A DNA stretch of 61,389 nucleotides, taken from positions 1-61,389 of the IMG/VR virus record IMGVR_UViG_3300025132_007241; one strand, given 5' to 3'. This document shows positions 1-7,623 of the stretch, in pieces (positions within the stretch are counted from its first letter, which is position 1; each line of letters starts with the position of its first letter). The translations under genes and the position numbers were made by a program. The notes under the pieces were generated by a model. That model saw nothing but the letters and a program-made list of their open reading frames with translations. It ran no database searches and was not told the DNA's origin. Source of the DNA: a virus.

Positions 1-8
1 AGACCTAG

Positions 9-14
9 TATAAT
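9..14 (+). promoter_or_regulatory. Possible -10 box upstream of the tRNA cluster
   Basis: A perfect TATAAT lies 9 bases before the first tRNA gene, in an AT-rich leader. Its -35 partner, if there is one, would fall outside the window. The spacing suits a promoter starting transcription of the tRNA cluster, but a lone hexamer in AT-rich DNA is weak evidence. Confidence 0.3.
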
Positions 15-23
15 AAACACAAT

Positions 24-99
<76 letters not shown>

Positions 100-109
100 G
101 AAAAAGATT

Positions 110-355
110 ATGACAAAGAAAAAACCAGATCTAGAAGTACTTGAAGAGGCAGTAGCCGGAGTCTATCTCCGAGAAGCTGAGTGCCGAATCTCGCCCATCG
201 CAGGGCGCACTTATCATGTATACCTTCGCGAAGACAAAACGTCTTTCATATCCCTTGTGGAGCCTGAATATTGGGATACTGAAAGATTTAAGGTTCAGTA
301 TGTCTGTAAAGCTATTTATAACGAAAGCGGGTGGCGTGAACTGCCCACAAAATAA
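110..355 (+). CDS. Small protein of unknown function between tRNA genes
   Basis: An 81-residue ORF starting with ATG 11 bases after the Thr tRNA CCA and ending 1 base before the Ala tRNA. The frame is also open upstream through the tRNA, but the first sensible ATG is at 110. The product has a lysine-rich start (MTKKKPD), then a predicted alpha+beta sequence ending SGWRELPTK. No signal peptide, membrane segment or known motif is visible. There is no clear Shine-Dalgarno sequence. It fills the space between two tRNA genes exactly, so it is probably a real phage gene of the small accessory kind common in tRNA clusters. I do not recognise the family. Confidence 0.65.
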   Translation: MTKKKPDLEVLEEAVAGVYLREAECRISPIAGRTYHVYLREDKTSFISLVEPEYWDTERFKVQYVCKAIYNESGWRELPTK

Positions 356-356
356 T

Positions 357-432
357 GGGGATGTAGCTCAGTTGGGAGAGCAGTTGCCTTGCACGCATCA
401 GGTCGCAGGTTCGACTCCTGTCATCTCCACCA
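357..432 (+). tRNA. tRNA-Ala (anticodon TGC)
   Basis: Acceptor GGGGATG (357-363) pairs with CATCTCC (422-428). The anticodon stem is GTTGC/GCATC and the loop CTTGCAC (388-394) places TGC at 390-392. The T arm has GGTTCGACTCC and CCA is encoded at 430-432. It directly follows the stop codon of the small ORF at 110-355. Confidence 0.96.
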
Positions 433-438
433 TTTTTC

Positions 439-515
439 GGGCGGCTAGCTCAGTTGGTTAGAGCGTCTCGTTTACACCGAGAGGGTCGGGAGTTCGAGTC
501 TCTCGCCGCCCACCA
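439..515 (+). tRNA. tRNA-Val (anticodon TAC)
   Basis: Acceptor GGGCGGC (439-445) pairs with GCCGCCC (505-511). The anticodon stem TCTCG/CGAGA encloses TTTACAC (471-477), giving anticodon TAC. The T loop is intact and CCA is encoded at 513-515. All expected stems pair perfectly. Confidence 0.97.
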
Positions 516-520
516 TATAA

Positions 521-597
<77 letters not shown>

Positions 598-602
598 TTT
601 AA

Positions 603-677
603 GCGGGTGTAGCTCAGTGGTAGAGCATCGCGTTGCCAACGCGAGGGTCGTGAGTTCGAATCTCATCACCCGCTCCA
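603..677 (+). tRNA. tRNA-Gly (anticodon GCC)
   Basis: Acceptor GCGGGTG (603-609) pairs with CACCCGC (667-673). The anticodon stem TCGCG/CGCGA encloses TTGCCAA, giving GCC. The discriminator is T and the encoded CCA lies at 675-677. It is the last of the first five-tRNA run. Confidence 0.97.
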
Positions 678-704
678 TAATTAATGTGAGTGGCTATATA
701 ATAT

Positions 705-1493
705 ATGAGCGACACTGTTTTACTTTGCCCTCCTGTGCAATTCGACGTTGTTTATTCGATTAATCCCTGGATGAAAGGGGAGGCTGTCAATAAACAAAAA
801 GCCATGAATCAGTGGGGTCAACTTAAGAGCGCTATTGAAGACTGGGGTGTTAAAGTAAAGCTTATAGAACAGCCTCAACACCTTCCAGATATGGTATTCA
901 CAGCCAACGCTGGAACGATCCGCGGCTCCAAAGTTGTCCTTAGTAATTTTAAGTTCCCCGAAAGACAGGAAGAGACAGATTATTACGAGAGGTGGTTCAA
1001 AGACGAGGGATACGAGACATATCGTTTGCCTAAAAAAAATAGTTTTGAAGGTTGTGGTGATACAGTCCCCTGGGGGGATAAAATGTTGGCGGGATATGGC
1101 GTCCGATCGGATCTCGGGGGAATCCGTAGAGCTGCAAAGATTCTTGATGTGGAACTCATACCTCTGAAATTAGAGCATCCTAACTTTTACCATCTTGATA
1201 CGTGCTTCTGTTTGCTAGGTCCTCACAGTGCAATGTACTATCCTGGTGCGTTTACTCCGTCAGCAACCAAAAAACTTAAAAAACATATACCAGAGCTAAT
1301 TCCCCTCGATGTCACTGATGCAGCTATGTTTGCATGCAACTCAGTGGTCTATGGGAATCAAATATTGATGCCGCTTGGTCCGCAGAAAATAGTGGAAGAG
1401 CTAGAGATTAGAGGGTATGAGGTAACGCATATAAATACTAGTGAGTTTTTAAAGTCAGGTGGCTCTTTACAATGCATGACTTTGTGGATATAA
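705..1493 (+). CDS. Amidinotransferase / dimethylarginine dimethylaminohydrolase-family enzyme
   Basis: A 262-residue guanidine-modifying enzyme (GME) superfamily protein. The signatures appear in order: PDMVFTANAGT near residues 61-71 (substrate Asp62), FEGCGD at 114-119 (Glu115), HLDTCF at 163-168 (catalytic His163), and the terminal GGSLQCMT at 252-259 with nucleophile Cys257. Family members hydrolyse or transfer guanidino/amidino groups of arginine and derivatives such as methylarginines, ornithine or glycine acceptors. The exact substrate cannot be read from sequence. The length matches single-domain DDAH-like enzymes, and all catalytic residues are present. It sits between tRNA-Gly and tRNA-Asn with no obvious Shine-Dalgarno. 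In a phage it would be a candidate auxiliary metabolic gene acting on arginine or polyamine pools. Confidence 0.85.
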   Translation: MSDTVLLCPPVQFDVVYSINPWMKGEAVNKQKAMNQWGQLKSAIEDWGVKVKLIEQPQHLPDMVFTANAGTIRGSKVVLSNFKFPERQEETDYYERWFKDEGYETYRLPKKNSFEGCGDTVPWGDKMLAGYGVRSDLGGIRRAAKILDVELIPLKLEHPNFYHLDTCFCLLGPHSAMYYPGAFTPSATKKLKKHIPELIPLDVTDAAMFACNSVVYGNQILMPLGPQKIVEELEIRGYEVTHINTSEFLKSGGSLQCMTLWI

Positions 1494-1503
1494 TGTAGTT
1501 TCT

Positions 1504-1579
1504 TCCGGGGTAGTTCAATTGGTAGAACGTCCGACTGTTAATCGGGTGGTTGTTGGTTCGAGTCCAGCTCCCGGAGCCA
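1504..1579 (+). tRNA. tRNA-Asn (anticodon GTT)
   Basis: Acceptor TCCGGGG (1504-1510) pairs with TCCCGGA (1569-1575) with one G-T pair. The D arm is GTTC/GAAC. The anticodon stem TCCGA/TCGGG encloses CTGTTAA (1535-1541), giving GTT. CCA is encoded at 1577-1579. It stands apart from the other five, after the amidinotransferase gene. Confidence 0.96.
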
Positions 1580-1598
1580 AAGACAAGAGGTTTTTATA

Positions 1599-2087
1599 AT
1601 GAGTACAGAAAAAACAGTGTGTGTTTCGGGTGGCTTCGACCCGGTACACGTTGGTCATCTTCGCATGATGCAGGAAGCTTCTGAGCACGGTAAAGTGATC
1701 GTGATTGTTAACTCGGATGAGTGGCTGATGAGAAAGAAGGGCTATATTTTTATGCCCTTTGCAGAGCGCTGCGAGATTATTGAAGGCTTCGGCTGTGTAG
1801 CGGCGACCACTCATGTTAATGATTCGGATAACACCGTCTGCGAAGCGCTTCGAAGGATGAAGCCCACCTATTTTGCCAATGGCGGTGATCGCAAAACAGA
1901 TAATACTCCAGAGATGGATGTGTGTGAAGCACAGGGAATTCAACTTCTATGGGGTGTTGGAGGAGGAAAGGTACAAAGTTCCTCAACTCTGGTGGAGTCG
2001 AGCGGCATGGTAAAAACATCTCATGAGGAAGAAGACTGTCCCGAACCCGACAGTGTAGAGATCGTTTCCAGCTCTTCCGCCGACTAA
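1599..2087 (+). CDS. HxGH cytidylyltransferase-like nucleotidyltransferase
   Basis: A 162-residue protein of the nucleotidyltransferase superfamily that includes glycerol-3-phosphate cytidylyltransferase and the adenylyltransferase domain of HldE. It shows GGFDPVHVGH at 11-20 (nucleotide-binding HVGH at 17-20) and a C-terminal SSSTLV at 128-132 like the conserved S-T motif of the family. It would transfer a nucleotide onto a sugar or alditol phosphate. A good ribosome site (AAGAGG) precedes the ATG. The last 25 residues are an acidic, serine-rich tail without family similarity. It is a second, divergent relative of the protein encoded at 9313-9711 but lies outside the sugar island, next to phoH. 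The substrate is unknown. Confidence 0.8.
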   Translation: MSTEKTVCVSGGFDPVHVGHLRMMQEASEHGKVIVIVNSDEWLMRKKGYIFMPFAERCEIIEGFGCVAATTHVNDSDNTVCEALRRMKPTYFANGGDRKTDNTPEMDVCEAQGIQLLWGVGGGKVQSSSTLVESSGMVKTSHEEEDCPEPDSVEIVSSSSAD

Positions 2088-2097
2088 CTCAAGTAAC

Positions 2098-2105
2098 AAT
2101 AAATA
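2098..2105 (+). promoter_or_regulatory. Possible T4-type late promoter element
   Basis: AATAAATA differs at one position from the T4 late promoter consensus TATAAATA. It lies in one of the few true intergenic gaps (54 bp), 37 bases before the phoH start. A gp55-like late sigma factor encoded at 26666-27361 makes such elements plausible. One short AT-rich match is weak support. Confidence 0.2.
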
Positions 2106-2141
2106 TTTGACACTAGTTACTTTAGAGTTAGAAAGGTCTAT

Positions 2142-3464
2142 ATGAGCCGTAAAAAGATATATGTTTTAGACACCAGCGTCTATCTCACCAATGCCGATGC
2201 AATCTATGCTTTTAAGAATCATGACATTCATGTTCCCCTGAAAGTTTTTGAGGAAATCGATAACCACAAAAAACGCCAAGATGCAGTCGGTGCACAAGCA
2301 CGAAAGATTATTCGCATCTGGGATGAACTGAGGGGTCACGGCTCCTTAGAGACCGGTGTGCGGATCCGCAAGGGTCTGGGCATCGTCCGAGCCATTAGTG
2401 GTCAAGGAATCACCCGAGAGGACCTCCCAGAGGATCTTAACCTCTCTGTTCCAGACCATCTGATTATTGCCACAGCTCTACGTGAACATCGAACATCAGA
2501 ACGTAAGGTTATCCTAGTCTCCCGCGATATTAACATGCGTGTTATTGCAGATGCGATTGGACTAACCTCCGAAGACTTCCAAAATAACCAGATTGTTGAC
2601 AATAGCGAAAGCATTTATACAGGATACACAACGGTACTTGTCGATGATCAGGTAATAGACCAGTTTTACGAGCAAAAAGATGTCTACCTTGATGAGGAGC
2701 ACAAACTCCATGCTAATCAATACCTCATGTTGGTTTCTAGTGCAAATGAAAAGAAAACTGCGTTAGCCCGATATCTTAATCCATCGACCCCTCTTCGACA
2801 ACTCATGCATAACAAGAAGGGTTGCTGGGGTATCAAGCCTCGTAACAAAGAGCAACATTTTTTAATGGATGCTCTTATGGATCCGACCATCGAAGTAATC
2901 ACGGCCATTGGTAAAGCAGGTAGCGGTAAGACGATCTGTGCCATCGCTGCAGGGCTTGAACAGGTCATAGATGAATCCTCAGCTGACTACTCGCGTATAA
3001 TCGTTTCTAGACCCGTACAGCCGCTTGGAAAGGACATCGGCTTCTTGCCGGGAACAATGGAGGAGAAAATGTCCCCCTGGTTGATGCCGATTCAAGACAA
3101 TCTGCAAACTTTAATGGGAAATGATAAAATGACCCTTGACATTTACATGCAGAAGGGTACAATAGAGATTGAAGCTATTACTTACATTCGGGGTCGTTCA
3201 ATCGCAAACGCCTTTATCATCATTGACGAAGCCCAGAACTTGACAACTCACGAATTAAAGACTATAATAACAAGAGTTGGTGAAGGAACAAAGATCATTT
3301 TGACTGGTGACGTAGAACAGATTGATAATGTCTACATAGACGCCACCACAAACGGATTGACCCATGCGGTTGAAAAGTTTAAGGACTTTGAGTTAGCTTC
3401 GCACATCACTCTCCACAAGGGAGAGCGATCTAGAGTTGCAACCTTCGCCGCACAAAATTTGTGA
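2142..3464 (+). CDS. phoH: PhoH-like protein: N-terminal PIN domain, C-terminal ATPase
   Basis: A 440-residue two-domain protein. Residues about 5-150 are a PIN-type RNase domain: VLDTSVYL with Asp10, an acidic pair at 37-38, Asp105 and the SRDINMRV segment with Asp129. Residues about 230-440 are the PhoH P-loop ATPase with Walker A GKAGSGKT (257-264), the PVQPLGKDIGFLPG segment, and Walker B FIIIDEAQN (358-366). This matches bacterial PIN-PhoH proteins, thought to be ATP-driven ribonucleases or helicases acting on RNA. PhoH is very common in marine phages. The PIN fusion is less usual than the PhoH domain alone. The start is supported by GAAAGG upstream. The next gene begins 8 bp downstream. 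Confidence 0.93.
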   Translation: MSRKKIYVLDTSVYLTNADAIYAFKNHDIHVPLKVFEEIDNHKKRQDAVGAQARKIIRIWDELRGHGSLETGVRIRKGLGIVRAISGQGITREDLPEDLNLSVPDHLIIATALREHRTSERKVILVSRDINMRVIADAIGLTSEDFQNNQIVDNSESIYTGYTTVLVDDQVIDQFYEQKDVYLDEEHKLHANQYLMLVSSANEKKTALARYLNPSTPLRQLMHNKKGCWGIKPRNKEQHFLMDALMDPTIEVITAIGKAGSGKTICAIAAGLEQVIDESSADYSRIIVSRPVQPLGKDIGFLPGTMEEKMSPWLMPIQDNLQTLMGNDKMTLDIYMQKGTIEIEAITYIRGRSIANAFIIIDEAQNLTTHELKTIITRVGEGTKIILTGDVEQIDNVYIDATTNGLTHAVEKFKDFELASHITLHKGERSRVATFAAQNL

Positions 3465-3472
3465 GGTTAGAG

Positions 3473-3727
3473 ATGGAATTTAAAGACACTGTAAGGACCG
3501 GAGTAGTGACTTCGGATACTGGGCTCAAAGAGCTGGTAGTTAGTTATATTGGAGAAAGACTGGCTGGACCGGAAGATATTACTGTAGATATGGCAGTGCA
3601 GGTCTTCGCCGCTGAGTTCCCAGAGTTTCTTTTGGCTGTTGCGGAGGAAAACTTTCTTCGAGGATACGAGCAAGCACTCACTGATGTTGAAAACACAAAA
3701 AGACCCACAGAAGAGTTTTTAGGCTGA
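3473..3727 (+). CDS. Small protein of unknown function
   Basis: An 84-residue acidic, mostly helical product. The frame is open slightly further upstream (3461, GTG), but the ATG at 3473 is preferred because GAGGTTAGAG lies just before it. The stop codon overlaps the next start (TGATG), so it is translationally coupled to the zinc-peptidase-like gene. No motif is recognised. It may be an accessory or partner of its neighbours, but that is only positional inference. Confidence 0.7.
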   Translation: MEFKDTVRTGVVTSDTGLKELVVSYIGERLAGPEDITVDMAVQVFAAEFPEFLLAVAEENFLRGYEQALTDVENTKRPTEEFLG

Positions 3728-4338
3728 TGGAGTATTACATTTACAATATCCCAGTCTTTGCTTATGACCGGGTACCCGGAGGTGTGAGCATTCCGCAGTT
3801 TTGTCAGCAGGCTGAGGATATCCTTCATCAAAACATGCTTGTAAATGTCGATATCGTATATATTGGAAACATGCATATGCTCAAAGGTCGCAACGCCGCG
3901 TACCATGATGGGGCTATCTACATGACATCAGATGAGCCCACCGTAGAGGATATGCTAGAGAATTTTGTCCATGAAGTAGCTCACTCGCTAGAGAGCACGT
4001 TTGGACACGAGATCTATACAGAAGACTTGATAAATGAGTACCGTGCAAAACGGGAGAGGCTGTATCAAATTCTTCAAGCCCACGGTTATACCCCCGCCCG
4101 CGTTCATGCGTCGTTTACAGAGTATACACCTGCCTGGGATAAATACTTGGCAGATGAAGTAGGCTACCCAACACTGCTGAGCCTGACGATGGGGCTGTTT
4201 GCCTCTCCATACGCCGCCACCTCAATCCAAGAGTATTTTGCTAATGGATTTGAGAAGTACTATCTTGAGGAACCATGGGACCTGAAAAAAGTGAGTCCTG
4301 TGCTTTTTGATAAGATTGAGTCGGTGGTAAATGTCTAA
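3727..4338 (+). CDS. Zincin-like putative metallopeptidase (HExxH)
   Basis: A 203-residue protein with the zinc-binding motif HEVAH at residues 82-86, inside FVHEVAHSLE. A Glu/Asp-rich stretch about 15-20 residues later (HEIYTED) and EYF near residue 175 could supply the third ligand. Family knowledge: HExxH plus flanking helix defines zincin metalloproteases. No signal peptide or membrane segment is visible, so it probably acts in the cytoplasm or is carried in the particle. Its start overlaps the upstream stop and its end overlaps the downstream nuclease start by 8 bp. The substrate is unknown. Prohead maturation or cleavage of a host protein are only possibilities. Confidence 0.7.
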   Translation: MEYYIYNIPVFAYDRVPGGVSIPQFCQQAEDILHQNMLVNVDIVYIGNMHMLKGRNAAYHDGAIYMTSDEPTVEDMLENFVHEVAHSLESTFGHEIYTEDLINEYRAKRERLYQILQAHGYTPARVHASFTEYTPAWDKYLADEVGYPTLLSLTMGLFASPYAATSIQEYFANGFEKYYLEEPWDLKKVSPVLFDKIESVVNV

Positions 4339-5110
4339 GCGTGAACACATTTCATATTCTGAATTAAAAGACTGGAACACTTGCCCCCATTACCATAAGA
4401 AAGCCTGGGTAGAGAAAGTGGCGCCCTTTGAAGGGAACGAATATACTGCTTTCGGATCAGCAATTCATGATGTCTGTGAGAAAAAGCTCCTGAAGGAGGA
4501 CATTAATGAGAACGCTATCTTTCAACTCGGATTTGCCGAAAGACTGCAAAAACTCTTAGAGAAAAACATTGAGTTTGATGCCAAGCGGGTTCAAGAGATG
4601 AAAGTAGCTGGACCTGCCATACTTGCAGAAGTTGAGGATGCATTGCAGGACTATTTTGGAGATTACGAAGTTTTCTCCTCCGAGGAAATGCTCTACGTTC
4701 CTATTGAGAACTTCAACGTATACTTTAAAGGTTTTGTTGACGCAGTGGTAAAGGTGGGAGATACCTACCACTTGTTTGATTGGAAGACATGCTCATGGGG
4801 CTGGGATTCCCGAAAGAAGTCTGAAAAGATGGTGACATACCAGCTCACACTCTACAAGCACTTCTTCTGTCAGAAACACAAGATTGATCCTGCTAATGTT
4901 GAAACCCACTTTGCGTTGTTAAAAAGAACAGCTAAAAAAGACCGTGTGGAAATATTTAGAGTAACCAGCGGTCCTAAGAAAACGGAAAACGCCCTTAAAC
5001 TTCTGTACCAAGCAATCTATAATATTATCAAAGGGGTCTCAATTAAGAACCGTTTGAACTGTCTTAAGCCCTATCGTTGCAAACTATACAACACAGAACA
5101 CTGTCGTTAG
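4331..5110 (+). CDS. RecB/Cas4-like PD-(D/E)XK nuclease with possible Fe-S cluster
   Basis: A 259-residue nuclease of the PDDEXK_1 (RecB C-terminal/Cas4) group. The N-terminal YSELKDWNTCPHYHKKAW (9-26) is the typical start of this family. GSAIHDVCE holds His46, GFVDAVV holds Asp137, FDWKT holds Asp150 and Lys152, and YQLTLY is the QxxxY motif at 170-175. Four cysteines sit where Cas4/AddB proteins bind a 4Fe-4S cluster: Cys18 near the N-terminus and Cys244, Cys250, Cys258 at the C-terminus. The spacing (C-x5-C-x7-C) is wider than usual. It likely acts as an exonuclease or flap nuclease in recombination, replication or host DNA breakdown. It is coupled to the preceding peptidase-like gene. Confidence 0.85.
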   Translation: MSKREHISYSELKDWNTCPHYHKKAWVEKVAPFEGNEYTAFGSAIHDVCEKKLLKEDINENAIFQLGFAERLQKLLEKNIEFDAKRVQEMKVAGPAILAEVEDALQDYFGDYEVFSSEEMLYVPIENFNVYFKGFVDAVVKVGDTYHLFDWKTCSWGWDSRKKSEKMVTYQLTLYKHFFCQKHKIDPANVETHFALLKRTAKKDRVEIFRVTSGPKKTENALKLLYQAIYNIIKGVSIKNRLNCLKPYRCKLYNTEHCR

Positions 5111-5118
5111 GAATATCC

Positions 5119-6369
5119 ATGTCAGAAAAAATTAAGATCTTTACGATCGGTGACCACCCTCTTTCTCCTTCGGGGGTGGGAACACAAACAAAATATATTA
5201 TCGAAGGAATGCTCAAAACTGGTAAGTATGAATTCATTTCGTTTGGGGGCGCCATCAAGCACCCCGATCACAACCCACAGAAAACGCAAGAATGGGGTGA
5301 CGATTGGGTGATTTGGCCAGTTGATGGATATGGCAACGCGGACATGGTTCGAGCTATGATTCACCAACAGAAGCCAGACATCCTGTGGTTCATGACAGAT
5401 CCACGTTTCTACGGGTGGCTCTGGTCAATCGAGAATGAAGTTCGAGCACATGTCCCCATGGTTTACTACCATGTGTGGGATAACTATCCTTATCCCGACT
5501 TCAATCGTAATGCATATTTGTCAAACGATCATATTGCATGTATCTCAAAGCTGACATACGATATCGTACAGACTGTCACGCCCGAAGTTGAGTCGTCCTA
5601 CATTCCGCATGCCGTAAACTCAGAGCTGTTCAAACCCCTAGACATTCCTCAGATCGCCGAGATCCGCACAGATCAGGGAATAGATGACAAGTTTGTAGTA
5701 TTCTGGAATAATCGTAATGCTCGTCGAAAACAGTCCGGGAGCGTCATTTTTTGGTTTAAGGAGTTTTTAGACCGAGTCGGTCATGATAAAGCATGTCTTA
5801 TTATGCATACAGACGTTAAAGATGTTCACGGTCAGGACCTGGAAGCTATCATTGCTAATCTGGGACTCACTAATGGAGAAGTGATGTTCTCCCGTCAGAA
5901 AGTGGAACCCCACAACTTAGCCGTGATGTATAATATGGCAGACGTTACAATTAATATAGCGGACGCCGAAGGCTTTGGGCTTGCAACGCTAGAGTCCCTG
6001 TCTTGCGGGACACCCATCATCGCCACGATGACCGGAGGTCTGCAAGATCAATTAACTGATGGAGAAAACTGGTACGGAATTCCAATATACCCAGCTTCAA
6101 GAGCAGTTATTGGATCTCAAGAGGTGCCTTATATTTATGAAGATCGGGTCGCCAAGGACGATGTCGTAAACGCATTAGTTGAGATGTATGAAATGGGTAG
6201 CGAAGGACGTTCCGAACTAGGGGCACGAGGTAGTGAGTGGGCGCGTACCACCTTTGGTTTTGAGACATTCATGGACAGTTGGGACGAACTGTTTACCAAG
6301 ATACACGAGACACAGGGCTCGTGGGATACACGCAAGGGATACACACCCTACGAAGTTAGGACTTTTTAA
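5119..6369 (+). CDS. Glycosyltransferase, GT4-like (GT-B fold)
   Basis: A 416-residue retaining GT-B glycosyltransferase. The N-terminal half begins with a glycine-rich donor/acceptor loop (GDHPLSPSGVGTQT), and the C-terminal half has the EX7E signature in EGFGLATLE followed by SLSCGTPIIAT. The ATG at 5119 is preferred over an in-frame one at 5077 because it follows TAGGAA and avoids a long overlap with the nuclease. It is the first gene of the sugar island and abuts the next glycosyltransferase with no gap. Donor and acceptor are unknown. Confidence 0.88.
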   Translation: MSEKIKIFTIGDHPLSPSGVGTQTKYIIEGMLKTGKYEFISFGGAIKHPDHNPQKTQEWGDDWVIWPVDGYGNADMVRAMIHQQKPDILWFMTDPRFYGWLWSIENEVRAHVPMVYYHVWDNYPYPDFNRNAYLSNDHIACISKLTYDIVQTVTPEVESSYIPHAVNSELFKPLDIPQIAEIRTDQGIDDKFVVFWNNRNARRKQSGSVIFWFKEFLDRVGHDKACLIMHTDVKDVHGQDLEAIIANLGLTNGEVMFSRQKVEPHNLAVMYNMADVTINIADAEGFGLATLESLSCGTPIIATMTGGLQDQLTDGENWYGIPIYPASRAVIGSQEVPYIYEDRVAKDDVVNALVEMYEMGSEGRSELGARGSEWARTTFGFETFMDSWDELFTKIHETQGSWDTRKGYTPYEVRTF

Positions 6370-7623
6370 ATGAAAAAGAATATTTTGCTTAAAGGACCAC
6401 TGTTGTCCCGCTCTGGTTATGGAGAACAGGCACGATTTGCACTTCGAGCCCTACAGAGCCGACCTGAGTTGTTTGAAATTTATGTGCTAAATATCAACTG
6501 GGGTCAGACCGGTCATCTGACCACACATGATGAAGAGCACCAGTGGATCCTTCGCAGAATCCAGGAGACAGCTGTCTTTGCACAGCAAGGAGGTACTTTT
6601 GATATCTCTATCCAGGTTACGGTGCCCAATGAATTTGAAAAAATTGCTCCAGTTAATATTGGATATACAGCGGGCATTGAAACGACGAAGTGTTCGGGGC
6701 AGTGGATTGAGAAGATTAATGCATTCGTTGAACGTGTAATCACCATTTCGGCACACTCGCAAAAGGTGATGGAAAATACGACGTACGATGTAAAAGACCA
6801 ACAAGGTAATGAGATCAAAGACTGGGGAATTAATGTTCCCGTAGATTATGTAAGCTACCCCCATCTTGAAACAGAGCCCGAACCTTTAGAGTTGAACATA
6901 GATACAACGAATAACTTTCTTGTCGTCGCTCAGTGGTCGCCTAGAAAAAATCTGGAAAATACCATAAGATGGTTTGTAGAGAAGTTTGCTGAGGATCCTA
7001 CGGCTGGTCTCGTTCTTAAGACTAACACCGCCAGTGATAGTATTCGCGACAGGGAGTTCACATCCCAGCGCCTTCAAGCACTGCTTGAAGCGTACCCGCA
7101 GAGGCAGTGTAAGATTCACTTAATTCACGGTGAACTCACCCCAGGCAATTTAGTCTGGCTGTATCAGCATCCTACAATGAAGGCTCTTATCAACATCGGT
7201 CATGGCGAAGGTTTCGGGTTGCCAATGTTTGAGGCGGTATGTAATGGCTTGCCGTTGATCACCATAACGTGGAGCGGACAGCTTGATTTCATCACCAAGC
7301 CAAACAAAAGCAAGAAAGCAGTGCCTAGGATTATTAAGGTAGACTATGACCTAGCTAAGGTCCAGGACCATGCTGTTTGGCCGGGAGTTATTGAGGCAGA
7401 TTCTATGTGGGCTTATGCTCGCGAGGCATCGTTTAAACGCGCCCTCGGGGACGCACTGGAAAAAGAAACTCACTGGAGGAAGGAAGCTGCAGCACTGCAG
7501 AAGCATGTGCTGGGCAAGTTCACTAGTGAGAACATGTATGCCGACTTTGTAAGGCAGGTTTACGACCCATCGCCCGAGGAGATCGAATGGTTATCTCAAA
7601 TGGAAGACATTCAGATTCTGTAG
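6370..7623 (+). CDS. Glycosyltransferase, GT4-like (GT-B fold)
   Basis: A 417-residue protein starting directly after the stop of the previous glycosyltransferase. It opens with LLKGPLLSRSGYGEQAR, the glycine-rich loop of GT-B enzymes. Near residues 275-300 it has the EX7E motif in GEGFGLPMFEAVCNGLPLIT. A segment around residue 175-190 (FLVVAQWSPRKNLE) is the usual start of the second Rossmann domain. It likely adds a hexose or related sugar to a growing glycan. The pair 5119-6369 and 6370-7623 probably acts in sequence. Confidence 0.87.
   Translation: MKKNILLKGPLLSRSGYGEQARFALRALQSRPELFEIYVLNINWGQTGHLTTHDEEHQWILRRIQETAVFAQQGGTFDISIQVTVPNEFEKIAPVNIGYTAGIETTKCSGQWIEKINAFVERVITISAHSQKVMENTTYDVKDQQGNEIKDWGINVPVDYVSYPHLETEPEPLELNIDTTNNFLVVAQWSPRKNLENTIRWFVEKFAEDPTAGLVLKTNTASDSIRDREFTSQRLQALLEAYPQRQCKIHLIHGELTPGNLVWLYQHPTMKALINIGHGEGFGLPMFEAVCNGLPLITITWSGQLDFITKPNKSKKAVPRIIKVDYDLAKVQDHAVWPGVIEADSMWAYAREASFKRALGDALEKETHWRKEAAALQKHVLGKFTSENMYADFVRQVYDPSPEEIEWLSQMEDIQIL

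Noticed and set aside
216-461. Open frame running through the Ala and Val tRNA genes
   Set aside because: It overlaps two perfect tRNAs and the real small ORF at 110-355; no ribosome site and no recognisable protein.
695-704. TATATAATAT before the amidinotransferase gene as a -10 box
   Set aside because: It lies directly against the start codon at 705, so a transcript from it would start inside the gene; more likely just AT-rich spacer.
2107-2112. TTGACA before phoH as a sigma-70 -35 box
   Set aside because: The 16-18-base spacing gives no -10-like hexamer; the next TA-rich hexamer is too far (about 24 bases).
3473-5110. Defence island (zincin plus Cas4-like nuclease plus PhoH) or toxin-antitoxin pair
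   Set aside because: The trio shows no known defence signature (no TIR, CBASS, RM or Cas1/2 parts); PhoH and the nuclease are common phage core genes.
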